A stretch of DNA of 64,000 nt from Streptomyces endocoffeicus (GTDB lineage: Bacteria > Actinomycetota > Actinomycetes > Streptomycetales > Streptomycetaceae), in contig NZ_JAERRG010000004.1 of the NCBI RefSeq assembly GCF_016741935.1, forward strand, positions 456,795 through 520,794, given 5' to 3'. A program made the position numbers and the translations under genes. A model generated the notes under the pieces. That model was not told the origin of the DNA. It made no database searches and saw only the letters and a program-made list of their open reading frames with translations. Below, piece after piece: positions 17,293 to 27,935 of this stretch (the first letter of the stretch is position 1; every line of letters begins with the position of its first letter).

Positions 17293-18063
17293 ATGCGCAT
17301 CGAACTCGCGACCGCCCCCGGCGATCAGCAATATCCCAACGAGGACTACGCCTCGGTAGCCCTCCCGGCCTCGGGGAGCGGCGGTGCGCTCGTGGTGCTG
17401 GACGGGGTGACCCCGCCCGAGGGAGGGGACGGATGCGTCCACAGCGTGGACTGGTTCACCGCACGGCTCGGCGGATCGCTGCTGGAACTGTCCGGTTCGC
17501 GACGGGATATGCCACTGACACAGTGCCTCTCCGAAGCGATCACCCGGACCGCCGCCGCCCATAGTTCAACATGTGACCTTTCTCACCCCCTTACGCCCCA
17601 GGCGACCGTCGTCGCGGCGCGCTGGAACGCCGAGCGCATCGAGTATCTGGTGCTGTCCGACTCGGTGTTGCTCGTCGAGCGGACCCATGAGGGGGTGACC
17701 CCGGTCCTGGACGACCGCATCGACCGGCTGCGGGCCGAGGGCCGGCGGCTCGCCCCGCTGCGCAACGTGGCGGGCGGCTTCTTCACCGCCGCCGCCGACC
17801 CCGCCGTCTCCCGTAAGGCGGTCACCGGGGAGTTCCCGCGCGGTGCGGTGCGAGCGCTGGCGGCGCTCACCGACGGGGCGTCGCGCTGGGTGGAGAGGTT
17901 CGGCGAGGGCGACTGGACCGAGTGCTTCGCGCTGCTGCGCAAGGAGGGCCCGCAGGCGCTGATCGACCGGGTGCGGGCGGCCGAGCACGCCGATCCGGAC
18001 CGTACGGCCTTCCCCCGGGGCAAGAACCATGACGACGCCGCCGTGGTCTTCGTGGAGCCCTGA
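17293..18063 (+). CDS. PP2C-like serine/threonine protein phosphatase
   Basis: A 256-aa PPM-fold protein. PPM motifs: PNEDYASV (about residues 15-22) and VVLDGVTPP (about 34-42) for the first metal-binding Asp residues, ALTDGASRW (about 194-202) and KNHDDAAVVFVEP at the C-terminus for the last metal ligands. It lacks a membrane segment, so it is cytosolic. It probably dephosphorylates Ser/Thr proteins or acts as an anti-sigma-regulating phosphatase; partner unknown. ATG starts about 390 bp from the conservon, transcribed away from it. Confidence 0.75.
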   Translation: MRIELATAPGDQQYPNEDYASVALPASGSGGALVVLDGVTPPEGGDGCVHSVDWFTARLGGSLLELSGSRRDMPLTQCLSEAITRTAAAHSSTCDLSHPLTPQATVVAARWNAERIEYLVLSDSVLLVERTHEGVTPVLDDRIDRLRAEGRRLAPLRNVAGGFFTAAADPAVSRKAVTGEFPRGAVRALAALTDGASRWVERFGEGDWTECFALLRKEGPQALIDRVRAAEHADPDRTAFPRGKNHDDAAVVFVEP

Positions 18064-18177
18064 CCGCTTAGTGGAGCCCTGACCGCGGGGACCGTGTCCC
18101 GCGGGGCGGGTAGCGCGGTTGCCACGTCCGCGTCGCCGGATGCGCGCGGGTCGCCGATCCTGACGTGTATGAGCGCC

Positions 18178-18708
18178 CTACTCCTGCGCCGCGCGCGCCG
18201 TCTGACCGCGGTCGTCGGCCTCCTGCTCCGCGTTCAACCGGTGCAGCAGTCTGGCGAGTTCGGCGACCTCGCTGCGCTCCCACGCGGCGAGGCGGCGCGC
18301 ATATCGCGCCCGTCGCGCGCCCCGCACGGCACTGAAGCGGCTGCGGCCCTCCTCGGTCAACTCCACCAGGAAGGCCCGGCCGTCGGCCGGATCGGGCGTC
18401 CGCGTCACCAAGCCGAGCCCCTCGAGGGCCCGGAGCTGACGGCTCATCGTGGCCTTTCCGACACCCACGAAGCCCGCGAGCTCGGTGGCGCGCTGCGGAC
18501 CGGCGTCCTCCAGCCGCATCAGCAGTCCATAGGCGGCGGATTCGAGCTCCGGGTGGACTTCCCGGGCCAATTCCCCCGAAGCGGCACGGGCTCTGCGGAG
18601 GAAAACCGCCAATTCGCGCTCCAGGGCCAGGAATGCATGGTCCACGCCAATGCCGCCCACGGTGCCCCCCTCACCCCGCTCAGGGGGCAACGCCCCGTTG
18701 TTGTGCAC
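18178..18708 (-). CDS. MarR-family transcriptional regulator
   Basis: A 176-aa winged-helix regulator. The DNA-binding core is about residues 70-130: QRATELAGFVGVGKATMSRQLRALEGLGLVTRTPDPADGRAFLVELT, with the DGR wing typical of MarR. GTG at 18708 follows GAGAGGG. It is divergent from the secreted lysozyme gene 208 bp away; the target is not evident. Ends in a Glu/Ala-rich tail. Confidence 0.9.
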   Translation of the reverse strand: MHNNGALPPERGEGGTVGGIGVDHAFLALERELAVFLRRARAASGELAREVHPELESAAYGLLMRLEDAGPQRATELAGFVGVGKATMSRQLRALEGLGLVTRTPDPADGRAFLVELTEEGRSRFSAVRGARRARYARRLAAWERSEVAELARLLHRLNAEQEADDRGQTARAAQE

Positions 18709-18916
18709 GTCAGAGCCCTCTCCGGGTTTTCACTTCGTGAAAGTTTCTACCACGCGCGGCTGTTACCGCAGCTCCACCAGTATTTCGCAGGATTAGACCA
18801 ACGGCATCACACTCTCCCCCTTCCGTCGGCCTATCTACGCCCGTAGCGTCAACTCCTGACATGGTCATTCCAATCGGACGCCCCTCTCCCCCCACCGAGG
18901 TTTCGGAGGCAACGCC

Positions 18917-19765
18917 ATGCCTGTGCACAGACCTGGTTCGGTCCGACGCGCCCTCAGTGCGCTGATCGGCATTCTCGCCGCGCTCCTCGCCATGACCCTC
19001 GCACTGCCCGGTTCGGCGTTCGCCGCCCAGGGGCAGGGCGACAAGGCCATCCCCCATCCCGAGGACGACTGGGCGGGTTCCCAGATAGCCAAGCACGAGG
19101 GCGGATCCACGACCGGTGAGGCGCCGACGGGGCTGCTCGCCACCGTCGAGGGCGTGGACGTCAGCAGCCACCAGGGCAATGTCAGCTGGTCGACGCTGTG
19201 GAGCAGCGGAGTCCGGTTCGCCTATGTCAAGGCGACCGAGGGCACCAGCTACACCAACCCGTACTTCGCCCAGCAGTACAACGGCTCGTACGACGTCGGC
19301 ATGATCCGTGGCGCGTACCACTTCGCCCTGCCGAACAACTCGACCGGTGCCGCACAGGCCAACTACTTCGTCGACCACGGCGGCGGCTGGTCCAAGGACG
19401 GCAAGACCCTGCCGGGCGCGCTCGACATGGAGTACAACCCCTACGGCGCGACCTGCTACGGGCTGAGCGCCAGTGCGATGGTCAACTGGATCAAGTCCTT
19501 CAGCAGCACCTACAAGTCGCGCACCGGCCGCGATCCGGTGATCTACACCTCCACCAGCTGGTGGAAGACCTGCACGGGCAACTCCGCCGCCTTCGGTGGC
19601 GTCAACCCGCTGTGGATTCCGCGCTACGGCTCGTCCGTCGGTGAGCTTCCGGCGGGCTGGGGCTTCCACACCATCTGGCAGTACACCTCGTCGGGCCCGA
19701 CGGTCGGCGACCACAACAAGTTCAACGGCGCCATGGACCGGCTGCAGGCGCTCGCCAACGGCTGA
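18917..19765 (+). CDS. Secreted GH25 lysozyme (muramidase)
   Basis: A 282-aa exported N-acetylmuramidase of the Chalaropsis/cellosyl type. The signal peptide ends near residue 37 (LPGSAFAA). A short linker precedes the GH25 barrel (about 75-280). Catalytic positions D81 (EGVDVSSHQGNVSW), D170 and E172 (ALDMEYN) have the same spacing (89 and 2) as D9, D98 and E100 of cellosyl. ATG at 18917 follows GGAGGCAACGCC. It probably cleaves MurNAc-GlcNAc bonds in own or foreign peptidoglycan. Confidence 0.93.
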   Translation: MPVHRPGSVRRALSALIGILAALLAMTLALPGSAFAAQGQGDKAIPHPEDDWAGSQIAKHEGGSTTGEAPTGLLATVEGVDVSSHQGNVSWSTLWSSGVRFAYVKATEGTSYTNPYFAQQYNGSYDVGMIRGAYHFALPNNSTGAAQANYFVDHGGGWSKDGKTLPGALDMEYNPYGATCYGLSASAMVNWIKSFSSTYKSRTGRDPVIYTSTSWWKTCTGNSAAFGGVNPLWIPRYGSSVGELPAGWGFHTIWQYTSSGPTVGDHNKFNGAMDRLQALANG

Positions 19766-19830
19766 GCCCCGCATCGCGTCACCCCCCACACCTGGCGCGT
19801 CGACCGCGTTCGGCGCGTCCCGCCCTCCGG

Positions 19831-19854
19831 CGTACGGACAGGTCTGTCTGTACG
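19831..19854. promoter_or_regulatory. TetR-type operator upstream of the TetR gene
   Basis: 24-bp imperfect palindrome with core GGACAG-GT-CTGTCTG and outer arms CGTAC / GTACG. The same CAGACAG-N2-CTGTCTG core occurs twice before the quinone-reductase gene at 21229 and 21262, so this looks like autoregulation by the adjacent TetR. Confidence 0.75.
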
Positions 19855-19943
19855 CTGGAGGGCGTCGGTCGTTCTACGGCCCCGGTCGCTCCACGGCCTC
19901 GGTCGCCCCCTCGGCCCGTGTGTCCGCGTCAAGGAGCTTGATC

Positions 19944-20522
19944 ATGAGCAGCGCCCGCCCCTCCGCCCATGAGCGGATCCTGTCCACCGCGACCGCGCTG
20001 TTCAACGCCCATGGGGTGCGCGGGGTCGGAGTGGACCGGATCATCGCCGAGTCGGGCGTGGCGAAGGCGACGCTCTACTCCCACTTCCGCACCAAGGACG
20101 ATCTGGTGCTGGCCTATCTGCGCGGCTCGGACGAGCGCTGGGGCGGGGCCCTGCGGGAGGCCGCCGAGGCGGCCGGCGCCGACCCCCGGGACCGGCTCGT
20201 CGGCCTCTTCGACGCGCTGGACTCAGCGACCGAGCGCGACGGCTTCCGCGGCTGCGCGTTCATCAGGACCGCCGGTGAGACCGAGCCGGGCACCGCCACC
20301 CACGCCGCGACGGTCGAGCACAAGCGCGACGTACGGGCCTGGCTGACCGAGCTGGCCCGGGAGGCCGGGGCCGCCGACCCCGAGCGGCTCGGCACGCAGA
20401 TCTCCGTGCTCGTGGACGGGGTGATGGCCGCGGCGGCACTGGAGCCGAGGCCGGAATTCACGGAGGCCGCCCGGGAGGCGGCGCGGGCGCTGGTCGCGCA
20501 GGCGTGCCCGGTGCGGGCGTAG
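19944..20522 (+). CDS. TetR-family regulator (probable repressor of the quinone reductase gene)
   Basis: A 192-aa TetR protein. The helix-turn-helix is about residues 10-55: GVRGVGVDRIIAESGVAKATLYSHF. The C-terminal part includes RGCAFIRTAGE, a motif common in TetR regulators that control nearby oxidoreductases. ATG at 19944 follows AAGGAG. An operator lies about 90 bp upstream, and two copies of it lie in front of the convergent flavodoxin-fold oxidoreductase at 20645-21196, so that gene is the likely target. Inducer unknown; quinones or electrophiles are plausible. Confidence 0.88.
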   Translation: MSSARPSAHERILSTATALFNAHGVRGVGVDRIIAESGVAKATLYSHFRTKDDLVLAYLRGSDERWGGALREAAEAAGADPRDRLVGLFDALDSATERDGFRGCAFIRTAGETEPGTATHAATVEHKRDVRAWLTELAREAGAADPERLGTQISVLVDGVMAAAALEPRPEFTEAAREAARALVAQACPVRA

Positions 20523-20590
20523 CACCCCTTACGCATGCGGAAGGGCGCCCATTACGTACGTGGAAGGGCACCCCTTGCGTACGTGGAAGA
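20523..20590. repeat. Short degenerate tandem repeat after the TetR gene
   Basis: Three related units containing TTACGTACGTGGAAGGGC, differing at a few positions. Confidence 0.6.
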
Positions 20591-20617
20591 GCCCGGTCGC
20601 CAAGTGAGCGGCCGGGC
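20591..20617. terminator. Terminator between convergent TetR and quinone reductase genes
   Basis: 10-bp stem GCCCGGTCGC / GCGGCCGGGC with one T-G pair and a 7-nt loop, followed by CCTTCTCGT. Placed between the two convergent stops. Confidence 0.7.
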
Positions 20618-20644
20618 CCTTCTCGTGTCTCGCGTCCCAGGTCG

Positions 20645-21196
20645 TCAGGCCGCGGTCAGCGCGCGCTCCCGCAGCACGCCGGAGGCCAGCAGCTCGCGAT
20701 AGCGGTCCTGGTACGCGGCGAGCCGAGCGTCGTCGAGCCCATGGGTGCCGTGCACGATGAACGGCTCCTCGTAACGCATCCCGGTGATGTTGGCCGTGGC
20801 CTCGAAGCCGTTGAGCAGATCGACGACCGGGTAGGGGTGGGCCCCACCCGGCCCGTACTGCTCCTCGGTGCTGCCCGTCGAGGTGGCGATCAGCAGCGAC
20901 TTGCCGCGCAGCGAGGTGCCGCCGCTGCCGTAGGCGAAGCCGTACAGGAACACCTCGTCCAGCCACTTCTTCAGCAGCGGCGGCGTCGCGTACCAGTAGA
21001 AGGGGAACTGCAGCACGATCCGGTCGTGCTCCAGCAGCAGCCGCTGTTCGCGCTCGACGTCGATCCGCAGATCGGGATAGGTGGCGTAGAGGTCGTGGAG
21101 CGTGACGTTCTCCACCGGCCGGGCCGCCTCGGCGAGGGCGGCGTTGACCCGGGACGCGGCGAGATCGGGGTGGGCGAGGACGAGCAGGGTGCGCAC
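20645..21196 (-). CDS. NAD(P)H quinone oxidoreductase, flavodoxin-2 family (KefF/YwrO-like)
   Basis: A 183-aa flavodoxin-fold FMN/FAD enzyme. The N-terminal RTLLVLAHPDLAASRVNAAL is the family phosphate-binding start; IVLQFPFYWYATPPLLKKWLDEVF is the conserved substrate/dimer segment. Reduces quinones in two-electron steps, protecting from redox cycling. GTG at 21196 follows GGAGGAACTCC. Its 5' region has two strong TetR-type operators, one directly before the start, so it is most likely repressed by the adjacent TetR and induced by its ligand. Confidence 0.88.
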   Translation of the reverse strand: MRTLLVLAHPDLAASRVNAALAEAARPVENVTLHDLYATYPDLRIDVEREQRLLLEHDRIVLQFPFYWYATPPLLKKWLDEVFLYGFAYGSGGTSLRGKSLLIATSTGSTEEQYGPGGAHPYPVVDLLNGFEATANITGMRYEEPFIVHGTHGLDDARLAAYQDRYRELLASGVLRERALTAA

Positions 21197-21228
21197 GGAG
21201 TTCCTCCGAGGACGATACGACATGCGAA

Positions 21229-21244
21229 CAGACAGGTCTGTCTG
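21229..21244. promoter_or_regulatory. TetR-type operator, proximal copy
   Basis: CAGACAGGTCTGTCTG, a palindrome with a two-base centre, 33 bp upstream of the quinone-reductase start. Confidence 0.75.
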
Positions 21245-21261
21245 CTTCGTCGTCGAAGCTA

Positions 21262-21279
21262 CCAGACAGACCTGTCTGG
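21262..21279. promoter_or_regulatory. TetR-type operator, distal copy
   Basis: CCAGACAGACCTGTCTGG, the same core in opposite orientation, extended by one base on each side. 33 bp centre to centre from the proximal copy, i.e. about three helical turns, so two dimers could bind the same face. Confidence 0.75.
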
Positions 21280-21306
21280 CTGCCAGCGGTCCGGCGCGGG
21301 CCCGGG

Positions 21307-21912
21307 TCAGCCGCGGCTGGGCACGATCACCCGCCCCTGCGCGGCCCCCTCGACGACCTGCGCATACGCCTGGGCGACGGTCTCCACCGGGGTCCCCTCG
21401 GCGGGGTCCATGCCCAGCTTCTCCAGGGTTTCCCGCACCCATCCCGGGCAGATCGCGTTCACCCGCAGCCCGCGCTCCATCTCGATCGCGGCGGCCCGGA
21501 CGAAGGCGTCGAGCCCCGCGTTCACCAGCGCGCCGAAGGCCCCGCCGGGGGTGGGCTTCTCGAAGACCCCACTGGTGAGGGTGATGGACCCGCCGTCGCG
21601 GAGGTGGTGGAGGGCCCGGCGCACAAGGGCGACCTGGCCCAGCAGCTTGGCGTCCAGACCGGTGGTGAACTCCTCGTCCGAGGCGTCCCCGCCGAGCGGG
21701 GTGAGCGCGCCGGAGGCGGCGCAGCAGACGACGGCGTCGACGTCCTGGACGGTCGCGAAGAGGTGGTCGAGAGTGGCGGGGTCGGCCATGTCGACGCGCA
21801 CGGCGCCGCCGGCGCCGGTGCGGGAGGCTCGTACGACCTCATGCCGGCCTTCGAGGGCGTCCGCCACGGCACGCCCGATGGTTCCTGTCGCTCCGATCAC
21901 GATGACCTTCAT
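21307..21912 (-). CDS. Short-chain dehydrogenase, atypical (no YxxxK)
   Basis: A 201-aa Rossmann protein with cofactor motif MKVIVIGATGTIGRAV and a CCAASGALTPLG segment in the position of NNAG. Where classical SDRs carry Tyr-x-x-x-Lys, this one reads GALVNAGLDAFVRAAA, so the catalytic Tyr and Lys are absent. Serine of the SGVF segment is kept. It may use other residues or only bind NAD(P). Starts with ATG at 21912. It could share control with the neighbouring quinone reductase, whose operators are immediately downstream, but it has its own promoter region. Confidence 0.8.
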   Translation of the reverse strand: MKVIVIGATGTIGRAVADALEGRHEVVRASRTGAGGAVRVDMADPATLDHLFATVQDVDAVVCCAASGALTPLGGDASDEEFTTGLDAKLLGQVALVRRALHHLRDGGSITLTSGVFEKPTPGGAFGALVNAGLDAFVRAAAIEMERGLRVNAICPGWVRETLEKLGMDPAEGTPVETVAQAYAQVVEGAAQGRVIVPSRG

Positions 21913-21941
21913 GCGGCTCAGCGTGCCGGAGCGCGGGGCAC

Positions 21942-21970
21942 GCTGCCTGGCCCTGTGAGAACCAGGCAGC
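21942..21970. terminator. Hairpin downstream of the Uma2 gene
   Basis: GCTGCCTGG / CCAGGCAGC stem of 9 bp with an 11-nt loop, immediately after the minus-strand Uma2 stop. Confidence 0.6.
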
Positions 21971-21979
21971 GGGGGCGGG

Positions 21980-22564
21980 TCAGTCGCGGGGGAACTCGTC
22001 GGTCTTGAGGGTCAGGTCGACGGCGGTGTTGGTCAGATCCACCTCATCGCCGAAAGACACCGTGCGTTCGTTGACGTAGGCGCCATCCTTGGGCTCGGTG
22101 AACAGATGGCACCTGCCGGTGTAGGGGTCAATGATCAGGTAGACGGGAACCTCGGCAGTGGCGTATGCCCCCTTCTTGAGGCCGTAGTCATTGGCCCCCG
22201 TGCGCTTCGAGATCACCTCGGCCACGAACTCGACGTCCTCATGACGCCACAGACCCCTGGAGTTCTTGACGGCGCCCTCGGCGATCAGCGTGACATCGGT
22301 CGCGAAGCCATTGAGATAGCCGGGGTAGTCGATGCGGACATCCGACTTGATCCGCTTGCGCGGGTACTGTGTACGCAGCTGCTCGACGACGTCCAACGTG
22401 ATGTCCCACTGCGTGTCCCGCTGCGGCGACATGAAGATGTTCCCCTCGACAATCTCAACCTTGATTCCCTCGGGGACGTTCTCGAGCCACTCAAACATCA
22501 TGTCCAAGGTGAGCTCGTCGCTGCTGTCGGCCATCTCGATCCTGTCAATCGCCATGACGGTCAT
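21980..22564 (-). CDS. Uma2-family (DUF820) restriction-endonuclease-fold protein
   Basis: A 194-aa protein of the PD-(D/E)XK-fold Uma2 family, abundant in Streptomyces and cyanobacteria. Visible: DELTLDMMFEWLENVPEG at the N-terminus, VEIVEGNIFMSP, then YLNGFATDVTLI and VEFVAEVISKRTGANDYGLK, which supply the D...ExxxK-like catalytic set, and PVYLIIDPYTGRCHLF. ATG at 22564 is chosen because GGGAGGAG precedes it. Cellular role of this family is unsettled. Confidence 0.85.
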   Translation of the reverse strand: MTVMAIDRIEMADSSDELTLDMMFEWLENVPEGIKVEIVEGNIFMSPQRDTQWDITLDVVEQLRTQYPRKRIKSDVRIDYPGYLNGFATDVTLIAEGAVKNSRGLWRHEDVEFVAEVISKRTGANDYGLKKGAYATAEVPVYLIIDPYTGRCHLFTEPKDGAYVNERTVSFGDEVDLTNTAVDLTLKTDEFPRD

Positions 22565-22641
22565 CGTGCCGCTCCTCCCCGCCGCAGGCACAGCACCCGC
22601 GGCCGGTTAGTCCAACGATACGCACGGCCGACAGGTCACGC

Positions 22642-22680
22642 GTGGCCCGGAATCCCGTTCGACACGGGATTCCGGGCCAC
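22642..22680. terminator. Strong terminator downstream of lon
   Basis: Perfect 17-bp inverted repeat (GTGGCCCGGAATCCCGT and complement) with a 5-nt loop, starting about 20 bp beyond the lon stop. Confidence 0.8.
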
Positions 22681-22700
22681 GGCGCCACCGGCAGCGTCCG

Positions 22701-25118
<2,418 letters not shown>

Positions 25119-25140
25119 GATCTCCCCTTCGGCAGGCAAG

Positions 25141-25159
25141 TTGAGTCACGAGGACTCAA
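25141..25159. promoter_or_regulatory. HAIR motif (HspR operator) of lon
   Basis: TTGAGT-N7-ACTCAA, matching the HspR-associated inverted repeat CTTGAGT-N7-ACTCAAG except for the outermost base on each side. On the minus strand a TTGACT -35 followed 17 bp on by TCAACT overlaps it, so HspR binding would block the promoter. Confidence 0.8.
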
Positions 25160-25174
25160 TAAGTCAATGCCCAC

Positions 25175-26116
25175 TCAATGCGCGGAGGGGGTTCCGGTGT
25201 TCCCGGAGGCTCGTTCGCTGTGAGCGAAGCCGGGCGGGGCGTCGTCGTTTCGCCGTGACCGCGGGCGCCACCTGGTGTTTCGCCGGACGTACGGCCAGGA
25301 GAGAACGCCGAGCAGCAGGGCGAAGCCATGGCCCCAGCCGGTGAGCGGATCGAAGTCGACGAGGATCCCGGCGGTGAGCGCGAGGCCGACCCCGCCGAGC
25401 AGCGCCCACCGGCGCCGGGGCGACAGCAGTCCGGCGAGCGCGGCGGCGCAGGCGATCAGCCCGTAGCTGACGCCGTAGTCGAGGCGGCGCAGCGAGCTGT
25501 CCGGGAGGTGCCCGGCGGCCACGGAGACGGCCACCGGGACCTCGGTGAGCAGCGTCGCCAGCACATGCCCGAGCAGGAACACCCCGGCGGTGCGCACCCC
25601 GCCGAGCCGCCGCTCCAGCGCGCCGAGCACCAGGGGGAAGGCGGCCAGATACGGCGAGGTGATCCCGCCCACCGCCCACAACGCACTGACCAGCAGGGTC
25701 AGCAGCGGCCGCTGGGAGAGGTGGGACACATCGGTACTGGAGCCCGCGAGCAGATCGCGCACGGTGCCGGGGTCGCCGAGGCGGGCGTAGAGCCCGGTGC
25801 CGAGCAGGACGACCGTATAGCCGAGGGTGAACGGCACGGTGCGGAGCGCGCGCGGCAGCGAACGCGCCAACACCGTCGTGCGGCGCCCGTGCCCCCACCC
25901 GGCCCCCGGCACCCGCGGCGTACTGGCCCCGACGGCCGAGGGCCAGCCGCAACCCGCCACCCGCCGCGCATCCGCCGGGCCGGTGCGCGGACCGGTCGGG
26001 GCGACGGCCCGGAGGTCGTCCGGGTCACCGCCGTCCGCCGCTCGCGCACCCGGAACGGCCGACGCGTCCGTCCCTCTTACCGATGTCGTCAACGCCCGCC
26101 TTACCGATGTCGTCAA
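25175..26116 (-). CDS. Rhomboid-like membrane protein
   Basis: Membrane protein of up to 313 aa with about six helices in the last 220 residues. Conserved polar motifs inside helices resemble the rhomboid core: VFLLGHVLATLLTEV (His), DYGVSYGLIACAAALAG (Ser in GVSYG rather than GxSG) and WGHGFALLLGVLSW (His). This fits the actinobacterial rhomboid-like family; protease activity is uncertain because GxSG is altered. The start is uncertain: the longest frame begins with TTG inside a tandem repeat, and GTG codons at 25960, 25912 and 25873 are possible. It lies just upstream of lon on the same strand, so read-through past its end could reach lon. Confidence 0.7.
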   Translation of the reverse strand: MTTSVRRALTTSVRGTDASAVPGARAADGGDPDDLRAVAPTGPRTGPADARRVAGCGWPSAVGASTPRVPGAGWGHGRRTTVLARSLPRALRTVPFTLGYTVVLLGTGLYARLGDPGTVRDLLAGSSTDVSHLSQRPLLTLLVSALWAVGGITSPYLAAFPLVLGALERRLGGVRTAGVFLLGHVLATLLTEVPVAVSVAAGHLPDSSLRRLDYGVSYGLIACAAALAGLLSPRRRWALLGGVGLALTAGILVDFDPLTGWGHGFALLLGVLSWPYVRRNTRWRPRSRRNDDAPPGFAHSERASGNTGTPSAH

Positions 26117-26123
26117 CGCCCGC
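26077..26123. repeat. 24-bp direct repeat, two copies
   Basis: TTACCGATGTCGTCAACGCC and its next three bases occur at 26077 and again at 26101. It makes the 5' end of the rhomboid-like frame unreliable. Confidence 0.75.
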
Positions 26124-26205
26124 GCCCCTTCCCCACTCCCACCGCCGCTCCCCCTGCTTCCCGCTTATCCGCCACGACCGCGACAACAACCAGGACGCCG
26201 TGAGT

Positions 26206-26234
26206 CATGTCACGACGCCTCCAGCTGTGACATG
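26206..26234. promoter_or_regulatory. Inverted repeat upstream of the spermidine-synthase-like gene
   Basis: CATGTCAC at 26206-26213 and GTGACATG at 26227-26234, 13 bp apart, in the gap between divergent genes. Possible operator (about two helical turns between centres); no regulator can be named. Confidence 0.4.
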
Positions 26235-26361
26235 GACGACGCCACACGACGCCACACCACGCCACCGCACGGCCCCGGGCCACCGTGAATCCGTTGGACC
26301 AGCCGGCCGGGACGGCGCGAGGATGGCGGGGTCAGGAACCACCCGGGAGGACCCCACACCC

Positions 26362-27090
26362 ATGCAGCCGCAGCCGCCGTACGACCTCCACGCCGCCGCC
26401 GACGACCGGCCGGTGACCGTCGACCGCCGGGAGGGCCCGTACGGCGAGGTGGTGCTGCGGCGGCGCGGTGGCGGGGGACCGTCGGCCGACGCCGTCTTCG
26501 AGATCATCGCCAACGGCTGCTTCCTCATGGACACCTCCGACGGCCGCTCCGAGCGGCTGCTCATCCGTGCCGCCCTTGACGCGCTGCCCGCCGACCGCCC
26601 CTCCCCCGCGCTGCTCATCGGCGGACTCGGCGTCGGGTTTTCGCTGGTCGAGGCGGTGGCGGAGCCCCGCTGGGGGCGGATCGCGGTGGTCGAGCGGGAG
26701 GCCGCGGTGATCGACTGGCACCGCGCGGGACCCCTGGCGGCCGTGACCGCCGGGGCACTGGCCGATCCGCGCACCGAGGTCGTCCACGCCGATCTGGTCG
26801 AGTGGCTGCGAACGGGCCCGCGGACCTATGACGCGCTGTGCCTGGATATCGACAACGGCCCCGACTGGACCGTCACCGAGGACAACGACGGCCTCTACTC
26901 CCCCACCGGGCTCGCGGCCTGCGCGGCGCGTCTCGCGCCGGGCGGGGTGCTGGCCGTATGGTCGGCGCAGCCGTCGCCCGCGTTCGAGGAATCTCTCCGG
27001 AATGCCGGGTTCACACAGGTGCGTACGGAAGAGGTCGCCGTTGCCCGGGGTGTTCCCGACGTCGTGCATCTCGCGGTTCGGGGCGCGTAG
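26362..27090 (+). CDS. Spermidine-synthase-like methyltransferase-fold protein
   Basis: A 242-aa Rossmann protein. Signature parts: GPYGEVVLRRR and CFLMDTSDGRSERLLIRAAL (N-terminal beta part), cofactor loop ALLIGGLGVGFSLVEAV, acidic residue in VVEREAAVIDWH, and DALCLDIDNGPDWTV. The pattern matches polyamine aminopropyltransferases, but the usual DGxxQ/YHE active site is reduced, so the true substrate may differ. ATG at 26362 follows GGGAGG. It precedes the two-component pair in the same direction by 104 bp. Confidence 0.75.
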   Translation: MQPQPPYDLHAAADDRPVTVDRREGPYGEVVLRRRGGGGPSADAVFEIIANGCFLMDTSDGRSERLLIRAALDALPADRPSPALLIGGLGVGFSLVEAVAEPRWGRIAVVEREAAVIDWHRAGPLAAVTAGALADPRTEVVHADLVEWLRTGPRTYDALCLDIDNGPDWTVTEDNDGLYSPTGLAACAARLAPGGVLAVWSAQPSPAFEESLRNAGFTQVRTEEVAVARGVPDVVHLAVRGA

Positions 27091-27194
27091 CAAAGCCGCG
27101 TACGCTGGCTTTACGCTTGCTTGCCTACCAAACGCGGCTGAGCGATGACCAGGCGCGAGCCGCGGGTTTCACCGGAAGACGCAGGGGCGGGCGT

Positions 27195-27935
27195 ATGGAG
27201 CAGACTCACAACGGTCACAACGGGACCGCCACGACCACCCCTGGCGCACAGCGCCGGGTCCTCGTCGTCGAGGACGATCCGACCATAGTGGACGCCATCG
27301 CGGCCCGGCTGCGTGCCGAGGGGTTCCAGGTCCAGACGGCGGGAGACGGTCCGGCGGCGGTCGACACGGCCGAGGCATGGCAGCCCGATCTGCTCGTCCT
27401 CGACGTGATGCTGCCGGGCTTCGACGGTCTGGAGGTCTGCCGACGGGTGCAGGCCCGGCGGCCGGTGCCCGTGCTCATGCTGACCGCGCGCGACGACGAG
27501 ACCGACATGCTGGTGGGGCTCGGGGTCGGCGCCGACGACTACATGACCAAGCCGTTCTCCATGCGCGAACTGGCCGCGCGGGTGCATGTACTGCTGCGGC
27601 GGGTGGAGCGGGCGGCGCTGGCCGCGCACACCCCGCGCAGCGGGATCCTGCGCCTGGGCGAGCTGGAGATCGACCACGCCCAGCGCCGGGTGCGGGTGCG
27701 CGGCTCGGATGTGCACCTCACCCCGACCGAGTTCGATCTGCTGGTCTGTCTGGCCAACACCCCGCGCGCGGTGCTCTCGCGCGAGCAGCTGCTGGCCGAG
27801 GTGTGGGACTGGGCGGACGCCTCGGGCACCCGCACCGTGGACAGTCACATCAAGGCGCTGCGCCGGAAGATCGGCGCGGAGCGGATCCGTACGGTGCACG
27901 GCGTGGGCTACGCCCTGGAGACCCCGGCGGCATGA
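27195..27935 (+). CDS. OmpR/PhoB-type response regulator
   Basis: A 246-aa regulator. The receiver domain (about residues 20-135) has D27/D28, phosphoacceptor D70 (LLVLDVMLPG), T97 and K118 (YMTKPF). The C-terminal winged helix (about 150-240) contains LTPTEFDLLVCLANTPRAVL and RTVDSHIKALRRKIG. ATG at 27195 lies downstream of the spermidine-synthase-like gene. Its stop overlaps the kinase start (ATGA), so the two are co-translated. The signal is unknown; position next to kgd is conserved in Streptomyces. Confidence 0.95.
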   Translation: MEQTHNGHNGTATTTPGAQRRVLVVEDDPTIVDAIAARLRAEGFQVQTAGDGPAAVDTAEAWQPDLLVLDVMLPGFDGLEVCRRVQARRPVPVLMLTARDDETDMLVGLGVGADDYMTKPFSMRELAARVHVLLRRVERAALAAHTPRSGILRLGELEIDHAQRRVRVRGSDVHLTPTEFDLLVCLANTPRAVLSREQLLAEVWDWADASGTRTVDSHIKALRRKIGAERIRTVHGVGYALETPAA

